Source: Yamadazyma tenuis | Taxonomy: Eukaryota > Ascomycota > Pichiomycetes > Serinales > Debaryomycetaceae | Length of the DNA: 64,000 nt | Direction: 5' to 3' | NCBI RefSeq assembly: GCF_029203305.1 | Contig: NC_089461.1 | Coordinates: 186,001-250,000, forward strand | In this document: in pieces, positions 43,977-52,134 of the stretch | How positions within the stretch are numbered: position 1 is the stretch's first letter | How the letters are laid out: the number at the start of each line of letters is the position of its first letter | Notes under the pieces: model-generated | What the model was told of the DNA's origin: nothing | The model's database searches: none | The model's input: the letters and a program-made list of their open reading frames with translations, nothing else | Made by a program: the position numbers and the translations under genes

Positions 43977-45549
43977 TGTGGTCGTGCGGATGTGTGGAAA
44001 AAGGTGTGTGTACCGGAAAACAGAAACGGGCCAATCAGAGGTCGCGAATCTGGGATGGCAAAGGGGAGGAAAATTTTTCTCGATACTGAAGCAAACCAAT
44101 CAAGGAGTCCAGAGAAAAACGTCGGTTTGTGGGAAAAGTAGTTATGATATAAACACCAGGAAATACGTAAACTAACTCTTCGTGATACCCGTAGTACTTT
44201 CGTATCCCTTGTTTGTGGAGGGGAGTAGTAATTTCTTTAAAATAAAGAAGTTATCCCGTGTGGATATTTACAAGAAATTGGTTAAAGGGGTGGAGATTTT
44301 TAACCAACCGAAAAAATTTGGGTGACTACCGATTTTCAGGAAACGAGCGGAAATTTAAATGGCTGGGAGCACAATTGGAGGTGCACAGGCCATGTACAGG
44401 ACATTATCTGGTGCGCGCACTTATTTCCCCTTCCTACTGGGAAGATGCCACGTATTTGGCAGTGGTGGAACCCGCTAGAACGGGGTCCCACGAGCCCCAG
44501 GACGCGCGCACGCCCTGAAAAAGGGGTAAGGTTGTCTAGAATGACAGTGACGAACACGTATTGATCTAGACAGCGGTTGCGAGGGAGACCGGCTCCGCCT
44601 ACTTAGACGACGATGGCTAGACGAGTGGATGGATCACATGTGCTGAGTCGGGGGGCTGTAGAGTATAGACAGGGGTAAACTCACGGACAAACCCCCTCCT
44701 AGGATTATTTCCGGTTTCAGAAAAGATACGTTTTTCCTGGCGTGGCACCTGTACAAAGTACATATCGGTACCCTATCGAACAATGTCGGCCCTGGTTGGC
44801 GACGTTGACCGCAAGCTATAGTATTTTCAGGATGAATATCGCACCCCTATACTCCATATGTCTCATGTAGATGGGGTTCAATTTCTCTCTCCTCGGTTTT
44901 CTATATCCTATCAAAGTGAACGAACAAAACGTATTCAATGACGAATTTATTAGATTAAGAATGACCTAAAACAAAGCCCATGAAGAGTCTTTGGATTTTA
45001 TAAAAAGTGGAAATTCGATGTTGAAACTGCCAAAAAACGTATAGGAGTATTTGCAATTACGGTATTCAGGTGCTTGTAGTGCGCTATTAATTATGTATGA
45101 GTTGCGATATCCAGATTATGAGGGTGCATGATTCATCCAGATAACATTTTAAGAGTGAAATTTCGATGCACATAAACTGGAGTTTCATAAGTAATTAATT
45201 GGAGGGTAGTTATAAGGGTAGTAATGGTGTATTGATTGTTATGACCCACCTTTCTCTAAAGCTCTTCACTGCACTTGATCAACTACGGGAATTTTCTAGG
45301 GTTTAGGGCCTTGGTTTGGTATCGTTGCTTGTACTGGCTCCTACGCTTCGTGGAGCATGATAAGCACTACGCAATGTAGAAACCTACAGGCCTACTTTTG
45401 TACTATTAGTCGATACACAACGAATCTGTATTTTTGTGATTCAGTCAAATGTTTCCAGATTCTTACGGCGTTCACTCCACTATCATTGTCCTCTACAACC
45501 CATCCTCTGTTCGCATTTTTGCAGCCAAATCGTCCATTCATTATACATA
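43977..45549. promoter_or_regulatory. 1.57-kb gene-free region, probable long promoter with AGGGG/CCCCT cluster
   Basis: No ORF here has a credible start and coding character, and I see no tRNA, snRNA, RNase P/MRP or SRP RNA signature. It holds seven AGGGG or CCCCT pentamers within 630 bp (44219, 44286, 44427, 44522, 44671, 44693, 44844), the core of stress-response (Msn2/4) or Nrg/Mig-type sites. It also holds two CGCGCAC-containing blocks (GTGCGCGCAC near 44411-44420 and GCGCGCAC near 44503-44510) and a hairpin-forming stretch near 44464-44491 (ACCCG ... CGGGG). The only gene reading away from it is the unknown acidic-protein gene at 43976; the gene on the other side ends into it. An unannotated ncRNA cannot be excluded. 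Confidence 0.5.
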
Positions 45550-46047
45550 CTACAACTGCCGGGCAAACTCCTCTGCCAGGTTGAAAAGCGTCGTGAGACC
45601 AGCCCTTCCCTGGTTATACATCTGCCACACCCCTATAGGCGTCAAGTTTAAAGGCCCAAAGTTTATCTGATTCTCATACTTGATATCGTCAATGTCATTT
45701 TCGTACTCACTCTCCAGCTCATATACCTCCAGTACCGAAGAAACCTCACGAGTGGTCTGCGACCACGACAGATCGGCTCGACTCATCATCCGGATCGCCA
45801 ACCCAAGTAGCTTGTTGAAATTGTTGTTGTTGACCACATACATCTGGTTGGAGGTGAACTTCACATAAAGCATCTTGGAAAACGGGATTGAGTACCGAAT
45901 AATCAAAAAGTTGAGCTTCACCATTAGCATCGTCACCACCTCGATCTTCTCAAACATCCCCATGTTGTTGAGAGCTTCTTCGTCAATTTCCTTCAGGAGT
46001 TCTCGTGAGAGTTTCTGGTATACCTGAAGCTTTGTGGATTCGTCCAT
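45550..46047 (-). CDS. Small protein of unknown function
   Basis: A 165-aa frame with a good ATG at 46047. I do not recognise it. The N-terminal half looks folded and mixed alpha/beta (MFEKIEVVTMLMVKLNFLIIRY ... split by charged turns, then FTSNQMYVVNNNNFNKLLGLAIRM), the middle is acidic (LESEYENDIDD), and the C-terminus is helical (MYNQGRAGLTTLFNLAEEF). There is no signal peptide. It lies 33 bp downstream of another unknown gene on the same strand. Both contain a similar short motif, LEVYELESE here and LEEVYKLEAE there, which may be coincidence. Length and composition support a real gene. Confidence 0.65.
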   Translation of the reverse strand: MDESTKLQVYQKLSRELLKEIDEEALNNMGMFEKIEVVTMLMVKLNFLIIRYSIPFSKMLYVKFTSNQMYVVNNNNFNKLLGLAIRMMSRADLSWSQTTREVSSVLEVYELESEYENDIDDIKYENQINFGPLNLTPIGVWQMYNQGRAGLTTLFNLAEEFARQL

Positions 46048-46080
46048 CGAGGTAAGAAGTTTATTAATTTCAAACTCTGA

Positions 46081-46545
46081 CTACGCGTTCGTTTCGGCCT
46101 CTAGTTTGTACACTTCCTCGAGATCGAGGCTCTGATGCTCCACGTACTCCAAATTCTTGTTGATTAGCTCATTGAACTTCTGGTTCTGTTCATTGAGATA
46201 TCGGTTTATCGACTCGTTGGTGTAGAAGCCATCCGAGTCCTGCTCGGTGTCGCCCCCATACCCGCGGCTGATGTCGTTATATGCACCGTAGGAGTCCCCC
46301 CACGAGTCGACGTCCAGGTTTCCTCTATACCGATTGTCCAAAAGCCTGGTATGAATTTTCTGGCGAATTGAGCGGCACGATGTGGTCTCAAACTCCAGCT
46401 CGTTCAACCATTTTGATCTATTGGCCCCGTGTGTACCACCACCCCCGGATCTACTGTTCTGGGTATAACGTCCCATTAACCATCTTATCATGGTGTTGTA
46501 GTAGTTGCTTTGAGTAGATTTCGCGATGGTCTGTTTCATGGCCAT
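46081..46545 (-). CDS. Small protein of unknown function
   Basis: The frame opens at an ATG at 46596 (171 aa), but that codon overlaps the start codon of the divergent DUF4112 gene. I therefore chose Met18 at 46545 (154 aa), followed closely by Met20. The protein is hydrophilic with a Gly-rich stretch (SRSGGGGTHGANRS), a Tyr/Gly/Asp-rich middle and a Glu-rich helical C-terminus (FNELINKNLEYVEHQSLDLEE). No domain is recognised. It is followed on the same strand by the 165-aa gene; no splice signals join the two. Confidence 0.6.
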   Translation of the reverse strand: MAMKQTIAKSTQSNYYNTMIRWLMGRYTQNSRSGGGGTHGANRSKWLNELEFETTSCRSIRQKIHTRLLDNRYRGNLDVDSWGDSYGAYNDISRGYGGDTEQDSDGFYTNESINRYLNEQNQKFNELINKNLEYVEHQSLDLEEVYKLEAETNA

Positions 46546-46594
46546 GTGAAAATGCACTTTAGGCGTGAGTTCGCAGCAATTATAATTATCAATC

Positions 46595-47341
46595 ATGTTG
46601 AACTACTTGATAAAATCATTTTTGAACCGTTTCTTCAAGTTAGAATATAACTTCACGGTGGATGACCCCTACTATGAACAGGTCCCCATCAACCCCCAAA
46701 AAAATCGATTTAAAAAAACTCCCAGACGCTTGCCTGACAACTTATCTGCCAATGATGAGAGGCTCCTTAAGAAATTCAAGACAAGAGCCCACCGGTACGA
46801 CATGGCGTTCTCATTTATCGGGGTTCCTTTTGGAACCGCCACCATTTTCCAGCTAGTGCCGGTTGCTGGAACAATTTACACCACCTACAATTCACTCCAA
46901 CTACTTTGGCTCACCAGAAGCTTTACAAACGGGTTTCCGATCGACTTGTTTCTTATGTGTTTGTTGAACATTTTGGTAGATTTACTCATTGGATTGATAC
47001 CTATTGTGGGAGATCTCATCAATATCGGATTCAAGGCCAACCTGAGAAACTATGCTATTGTCAGACGCCATTTGTTCCAAATAAGCGACTATAATAATGG
47101 GATCATTTCCAAAGCCGCTATTCGATCTAATTTCGTGAACAATCGGTTCAATTGGTTCAAGGAGAATGAGCCGGTTGAGTTGAAGAGTTTGGCAGCGCCA
47201 TTGTCGAGTAAAAGTTCCTCCACCACCTATACCAGTACTGAGACTGGCCCCGTCACGAGGCTGCGCGCGGCTCGCCTGGTTGTATCGAGTGCTACCGCGA
47301 GCACTCTCGGGCCAGAAGACATTGATCTAGAGACTTATTGA
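46595..47341 (+). CDS. DUF4112-family membrane protein
   Basis: A 248-aa protein with two hydrophobic segments in the centre: SFIGVPFGTATIFQLVPVAG at about 72-91 and LFLMCLLNILVDLLIGLIPI at about 117-136, followed by the family-typical VGDLINIGFKANLRN. This pattern is that of DUF4112, a small uncharacterised fungal and bacterial membrane-protein family. The N-terminus is basic (KNRFKKTPRRLP). The C-terminal 60 residues are Ser/Thr-rich and probably disordered. The start overlaps by two bases the most 5' ATG of the divergent minus-strand frame. The function is unknown. Confidence 0.8.
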   Translation: MLNYLIKSFLNRFFKLEYNFTVDDPYYEQVPINPQKNRFKKTPRRLPDNLSANDERLLKKFKTRAHRYDMAFSFIGVPFGTATIFQLVPVAGTIYTTYNSLQLLWLTRSFTNGFPIDLFLMCLLNILVDLLIGLIPIVGDLINIGFKANLRNYAIVRRHLFQISDYNNGIISKAAIRSNFVNNRFNWFKENEPVELKSLAAPLSSKSSSTTYTSTETGPVTRLRAARLVVSSATASTLGPEDIDLETY

Positions 47342-47744
47342 GCAACTACTTCTGGTTCATCTTTGGCCTTGTATATTCCTTGACACTAGTACGTTTGTGC
47401 GATATACTCATTCCAAGAAAGTATATTCTTTCATTTCACTGTTTCCATCTTTTACTCATTCACTCAAATTCATTAATTTTGCAGCTATTAAATTTGTAAA
47501 AGTCACAGATCCGTGAAATACAAATATATGAAACTAAAAATAAACAAAAAAGCTCAAAAAACCCCCAGAAATTCAGGTTGAGCTTCTGTACATACTCTGA
47601 CACAAATGCTGGCCAATTATTACCCTTAGGCCAAATCAACTCCAACTATGTGCCCGTTGCAGTCGGCAACCTAGGCGATGCGCCGCGATCAAAACTCGCG
47701 CAGTTTACTCGCGACCCAGCCCAGATCATTTCAAATCCACCACC
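47342..47744. other. Intergenic region DUF4112-AKR1
   Basis: About 400 bp containing the AKR1 promoter. I see a perfect 8-bp inverted repeat, AAGCTCAA at 47550-47557 and TTGAGCTT at 47578-47585, with a 20-nt loop, and several CGCG/GCGA-rich blocks close to the AKR1 start. The minus-strand 61-codon frame here starts at a TTG and is not credible. No RNA gene was recognised. Confidence 0.4.
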
Positions 47745-49862
47745 ATGGCAGAATCCCAAGAACTCAATTTGGTGGAGCTACAAACTATCCAGAGCAGCGC
47801 CGTTTCTGCCAGCTCTATAAACTCCACGCAAGCCATTGCTGAAGTGGACCGAGATAAGTTGAATGACAATGAGAGTACTCAACTTCCCACCGAGCAGGAA
47901 CTAAAGCCTGAACTCGCCCAGTTTATGACTGCTTGCCAACAAGGTAATCTTCATCTTGTCAAAGAAGCGATCGAGTCGAAACATGTCACGAGTGGTGAAA
48001 CCTTTACCGATGGAATTACCGGGTTGCATTGGGCCGCTATCAACAATCGAATGGAAACTGTAAAGTATTTTGTGGAGAACACTGACATCGATGTGAATGT
48101 GTTTGGAGGTGAGCTACAAGCAACTCCGCTTCACTGGGCATGTAGGAATGGGTTGGTGAACATGGTGAACTACTTAGTCAACCATGGGGCTGACCCTACC
48201 TTAAGGGATTCTCAAGCATACAATGCGTTGCACTTATCGGTGCACAGTTCCAATATCATGTTGGTGATATACATACTTTACAAGTGCTGTGGGTCCAACG
48301 GCAGCATCTATGTTGACGAAACCGACAGCTCGAACAGGACCAGTTTGCACTGGGCCTGTTACCAAGGAGACATTTTGACGGTTCAAGCATTGCTCAAGTT
48401 TGGTGCTGATGTAAATAAAGTTGACGACGGATTATTTGTACCCTTACACTGGTCATTCATGAAGGCATACAAGCCGTTGTTGAAGGTTCTTGTAGAACAT
48501 GGTCTGGATCTTTTCGCTAAAAATGATCAGGGTAAGAGCTCGTTTGATGTTGCAAGAGATATGAACTGTTTGGATCTTTGGGTTAAAGCGTTGAACGAAT
48601 TGAACCGGCACGAGAAGGACAATTGGCAGGTACTGAAGTCTTTATTTGGAGATAAAACCAGTAAGCTTATTGTCTTTTTCACTCCTTACGTGGTTTTGCC
48701 AATCATGTTCAAAATCAACTCCTTCAATCATGGATTTATGATTCCAAAGCTCTTCCTCACCGGCTTGATGATGGTTCCCATCGCGTATGTTTTGAAGAAC
48801 TTCGTCATCAAAGGGATTGTTCCTGATCGGTCGTTGCTAAAGTCACCTTTACTGAGCGGAATCTTTTCAGGAACGTTGTTTTGGGCGATTTTGCTGTTCT
48901 GCTTCGAGGTGTTTCCGATAGTAGCATTCAAGAGCTTTCGATTGTTTATTCATTCACTCCTTTTGGCTGCATGCATCGTGGTGATATCATACTCATTCTA
49001 TAAATCCATGGTATTAAACCCCGGCTTGGTGCCCATCACCACTGACCAGACCAAGATCATGGCCCAGATCCACGAATTGATCAAAATCAATAGGTTCAAT
49101 CCAGACAACTTTTGTGTCAACATGTTGGTAAGAAAACCATTGAGATCCAAATACAGTCACTATAACAAGCGATTGATTGCCCGATTTGACCATTTTTGCC
49201 CTTGGGTGTACAACGAAATTGGTGTTAGAAACCATAAGATCTTTATATTTTTCATCTACTCGTTGAATTTGGGGATCTTTTTATACTCGACTTTGGTGCT
49301 CAGCTACTTCAAGTACGCCAAACCTCAATTAGAAACCCGTGATGGCTATGATTCTGACGATGAAGGCGAATGTTTATTCTTTGATGACGAGATGTGCAAA
49401 GGTTTCATCAACTTCAACTTCACCTTCAACTTGATGGTTTGGTGTTGCTTCCAGTTCGTGTGGGTATCATTCTTATCGTTAACCCAGACGTTTCAGATCG
49501 TAAAAGGTTTAACCACCTACGAATTTGCTACGTTATCATCACCTGGATCACTTGGGGAACCAAAGAACCCTTTCAAAGTATGCCTCAAACTTCTTGGAAT
49601 TGACCAGTTCATGTTATCAGCAAAAATGAGTATCATGTCGTTGCTTAATAGGAATGTAGATGATTTCCAGAATATCGAATCAGATATTCCGTCCGATTAT
49701 GGAGTCAAACAGAACTGGCTAGATTTTTGGGTTCTTGGAGACATCAAGTTTCGGAACGTGTTCTACTTACCACTTGAAGGAGAGAACAATTTGAACGGAC
49801 AGTTGGTTGACTACTATACGCTTTATGACTACCCTAGCAAAAGCCCTAGCCAACTAGCTTAA
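47745..49862 (+). CDS. AKR1: Ankyrin-repeat palmitoyltransferase Akr1
   Basis: The 705-aa membrane enzyme S-palmitoylates substrates such as the casein kinase Yck2 and acts in endocytosis and pheromone-pathway control. About six ankyrin repeats occupy residues 60-290 (GLHWAAINNR, PLHWACRNG, ALHLSVHSS, SLHWACYQGD, PLHWSFMKA). Hydrophobic segments follow from about 305, then the cysteine-rich active-site region with DHFC at 482-485 (FDHFCPWVYNEIGVRNHK), then two more membrane segments. Most DHHC enzymes have DHHC and S. cerevisiae Akr1 has DHYC. The Phe here is a further variant, with the acylated Cys485 kept. S. cerevisiae Akr1 is 764 aa. Confidence 0.94.
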   Translation: MAESQELNLVELQTIQSSAVSASSINSTQAIAEVDRDKLNDNESTQLPTEQELKPELAQFMTACQQGNLHLVKEAIESKHVTSGETFTDGITGLHWAAINNRMETVKYFVENTDIDVNVFGGELQATPLHWACRNGLVNMVNYLVNHGADPTLRDSQAYNALHLSVHSSNIMLVIYILYKCCGSNGSIYVDETDSSNRTSLHWACYQGDILTVQALLKFGADVNKVDDGLFVPLHWSFMKAYKPLLKVLVEHGLDLFAKNDQGKSSFDVARDMNCLDLWVKALNELNRHEKDNWQVLKSLFGDKTSKLIVFFTPYVVLPIMFKINSFNHGFMIPKLFLTGLMMVPIAYVLKNFVIKGIVPDRSLLKSPLLSGIFSGTLFWAILLFCFEVFPIVAFKSFRLFIHSLLLAACIVVISYSFYKSMVLNPGLVPITTDQTKIMAQIHELIKINRFNPDNFCVNMLVRKPLRSKYSHYNKRLIARFDHFCPWVYNEIGVRNHKIFIFFIYSLNLGIFLYSTLVLSYFKYAKPQLETRDGYDSDDEGECLFFDDEMCKGFINFNFTFNLMVWCCFQFVWVSFLSLTQTFQIVKGLTTYEFATLSSPGSLGEPKNPFKVCLKLLGIDQFMLSAKMSIMSLLNRNVDDFQNIESDIPSDYGVKQNWLDFWVLGDIKFRNVFYLPLEGENNLNGQLVDYYTLYDYPSKSPSQLA

Positions 49863-50007
49863 TACACTGTATCTATACAATCACAATATTTTCCATACAT
49901 GTACTTGAATGACAACACGCAAGTAGACATATAGAAAACAACATGAATAAACATATTGTCTCTATAACGGGTGGCCGACATCACAACATATGACAAAAGT
50001 CAAGTCA

Positions 50008-50304
50008 ACTTGTCAGACAGCCACTTATACCCACCCAATACGAAGCCTCCCGAAAGAGTATGAAGTAAAGGGTCAAGATCATCGCTCCTTTGAAGACGAA
50101 AATCCTCACGAGGAGGAAATTCATCCATAATAAAGGCAAAAATGAATAGATGACCGGACCACAGAGGATCACAGACAAGCTAAATCGTTCTCACTTTGAG
50201 GGTATAAGGGTATCTCACTCATCAACCAAGTTGGATTCAGTGGCTCTTTTGAAGAGTCAAAGAGAGACGTGACCTATAGAAATGATCCTATGAAGTACGT
50301 CGAC
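50008..50304 (-). ncRNA. SNR17: U3 small nucleolar RNA (box C/D), intronless
   Basis: The minus strand from 50304 reads GTCGACGTACTTCA and continues directly into the box A region GGATCATTTCTATAGG, followed by blocks shared with S. cerevisiae U3 (CTCTTTGACTCTTCAAAAG, CCACTGAATCCAACTTGG, TTGATGAGT, an AGTGAGAA box B-like block). The 3' domain has box C (GCGATGATCTTGACC), GGGTGGGTA and box D (GTCTGAC), ending at AAGT (50008). At 297 nt it resembles S. cerevisiae U3 (333 nt). U3 base-pairs with pre-rRNA to direct early cleavages for 18S rRNA. S. cerevisiae U3 genes have an intron after GTCGACGTACTTCA; here there is none. A TATA-like element (50349-50356) and a PAC motif lie upstream. Confidence 0.96.
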
Positions 50305-50348
50305 AGAGAAAAGAAAAAAAAACTAGAAAGCGAGGGAAATCGCTGGTG

Positions 50349-50383
50349 TATTTATACCCATTTTCTCAAGCTCCCGCGATGAG
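50349..50383. promoter_or_regulatory. TATA-like element and PAC motif upstream of U3
   Basis: On the minus strand TATAAATA (50349-50356) lies about 45 bp before the U3 5' end. A perfect PAC motif GCGATGAG (plus strand) sits at 50376-50383. The 209-bp spacer is shared with the divergent REX3 gene, but a PAC motif fits U3, a ribosome-biogenesis RNA, better. Confidence 0.6.
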
Positions 50384-50513
50384 GTCGTGCAAGGCGCCAG
50401 ATGGCCTTTCGCACCACGCCCGCACGACCGGCCGCGAATACGCTTGGGAAGCAGGTTTGTGCATAGTGACTGCTATACAACCCTCTAGGGCTTGTACCAA
50501 TTCCTTCTAGACT

Positions 50514-52028
50514 ATGTTTAAACTCAATGACAATCACTTCAGTAAAGTCAACTGCCCGAACCATCGAGCTGGTCACACGTGCGATATCCTCAACTGTCTT
50601 TTCCGCCATCCGGAACCCGCGTCAGGCGCTACAAAACGATCCATAAATGACGAAGAAACGGGTTTTAGTGACAACAAACGTCAAAACGTATCCACCTCCG
50701 ACGATGTGCTCGTGATATTACCCCGACCAGTTACCCACATTGAAATCCCGCGTCCCGAACGAGTCGTCAATATCAAACGTATTGCTAACACCCTCACCAC
50801 CGCAACTCCACAAAGAGATGCCATTGCTAAAGAACTCGAGATTGCAGGCCAGTCCGAGTCACATGATCAGTACACCCAGAAAGTTGACTTGTTGTTGAAC
50901 CCCGACAAACCAGTTCCACAGGACCCCGAATTTGTGCTTCCCAAGCATATGATATCACCTCCAGCAACCATTCAGGTCCGCAAACAGAACATTTTGGAGT
51001 TGGTGAAAGCCATCACCCAGATGAACCCGACATTCGAGACCCCTAAACTCAAGGCCATCGACCTTGAGTTTAGTATCGCATCGTCCACATCGAAGCACAC
51101 GTATATGCACAGCATCAAGCGGAAGATATATGAGATCAAGAATCCTGCGAAGTTGCAAACACGCACCAAGGAATTAACGGATGACGACTGGTATCGAGAG
51201 CTTGCAGCCCTTGTGATCTCACTCGACACCCTCAAGAAGTACGGATACATCACTGAACCTCCCGAACCACAAACACCTGCTGCTACACAAAAGTGTAGAA
51301 GGTGCGGGCATGAGTTTGAACTCGCCAAACAGATGACACCCATCCACTGTGCGTACCACTCGGGGAAGTCTGCCAAGCGAGATAGGAAACGGGTGTACGG
51401 GTGCTGTGGTGCCGAGGTGGGAGATAATGAGAGCTCACCGTGTACATCGTCGAGCCACCATGTTTTTGGGTGGGAAACCGCCGGTGAGAAGCACCATTTC
51501 TTACCATTCCAATACACCCACGATATTTACAAACCTAGTCCCACCGCGTATAAAGCCATTGGGATCGACTGTGAGATGGGCTACACGACTCAGGGGTTCG
51601 AGCTTTTGCGGATCACTGCCATGGATTTTTTTTCGGGTGAAGAAGTATTGGATGTGCTCGTCAAGCCGCTTGGGGAGGTGGTGGATTTAAACACCAGATG
51701 GTCAGGAATCGCCGAAATCAAGGCCGATGCTCTTAGTTTCGCCGATCTGGTCAGAACCGTGGGTGAGATAATGGATCCCAACACGATCTTGATCGGACAT
51801 GGGCTTGAAAATGATTTGAATGCCATGAGGCTCATCCACCATCGAGTGGTGGACACAGCTATTTTGTATCCCAAGCTCCAGACGCTGCCCACGTTTCGGT
51901 TCCCCCTCAAGTACCTCACTTTCAAGTACTTGGGACGTAAGATCCAGGGCGGTGAACATGATAGTGGTGAAGATGCGTTGGCAGCCATTGACGTGGTTAA
52001 ATACTTTATCAAGAAGGACTATAGGTAA
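50514..52028 (+). CDS. REX3: RNA exonuclease Rex3 (DEDDh family)
   Basis: A 504-aa 3'-5' exoribonuclease. An N-terminal CCCH zinc finger (about 14-36, CPNHRAGHTCDILNCLFRH) should bind RNA. A second CxxC-containing block (CRRCGHEFEL, then CAYHSGK) lies near 263-290. The C-terminal exonuclease domain has Asp352-Cys-Glu354-Met (first DEDD motif), GHGLENDLNAM (second) and HDSGEDALAA (third, with the catalytic His). In S. cerevisiae Rex3 matures MRP RNA, U5 and other small RNAs. The protein is longer than S. cerevisiae Rex3 (404 aa), mainly before the exonuclease domain. It is divergent from the U3 gene. Confidence 0.9.
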   Translation: MFKLNDNHFSKVNCPNHRAGHTCDILNCLFRHPEPASGATKRSINDEETGFSDNKRQNVSTSDDVLVILPRPVTHIEIPRPERVVNIKRIANTLTTATPQRDAIAKELEIAGQSESHDQYTQKVDLLLNPDKPVPQDPEFVLPKHMISPPATIQVRKQNILELVKAITQMNPTFETPKLKAIDLEFSIASSTSKHTYMHSIKRKIYEIKNPAKLQTRTKELTDDDWYRELAALVISLDTLKKYGYITEPPEPQTPAATQKCRRCGHEFELAKQMTPIHCAYHSGKSAKRDRKRVYGCCGAEVGDNESSPCTSSSHHVFGWETAGEKHHFLPFQYTHDIYKPSPTAYKAIGIDCEMGYTTQGFELLRITAMDFFSGEEVLDVLVKPLGEVVDLNTRWSGIAEIKADALSFADLVRTVGEIMDPNTILIGHGLENDLNAMRLIHHRVVDTAILYPKLQTLPTFRFPLKYLTFKYLGRKIQGGEHDSGEDALAAIDVVKYFIKKDYR

Positions 52029-52134
52029 ATGACGTGCGCGCACGACCCCATATCGGTGCTGCATTTTTTTTGCAGTCGCATTCGTAGATGTTTCTCCTCA
52101 CCTGATACACATCTGTTCAACCAAGTACAAGATC

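Noticed and set aside
43977..44099. A 41-codon N-terminal extension of the acidic unknown protein
   Set aside because: It begins at a TTG and contains no ATG before 43976.
44258..44564. Overlapping 73-86 codon ORFs on both strands in the long gene-free region
   Set aside because: No recognisable protein pattern, odd composition, and mutual overlap; they follow from the locally higher GC content.
47460..47645. A minus-strand 61-codon hydrophobic ORF
   Set aside because: It starts at TTG, not ATG, and lies in the AKR1 promoter.
50000..50128. A 42-codon minus-strand ORF (MDEFPPREDF...) that looked like a small mitochondrial protein
   Set aside because: It lies inside the U3 snoRNA 3' domain; its last codons are box C, GGGTGGGTA and box D, so the conservation belongs to the RNA.
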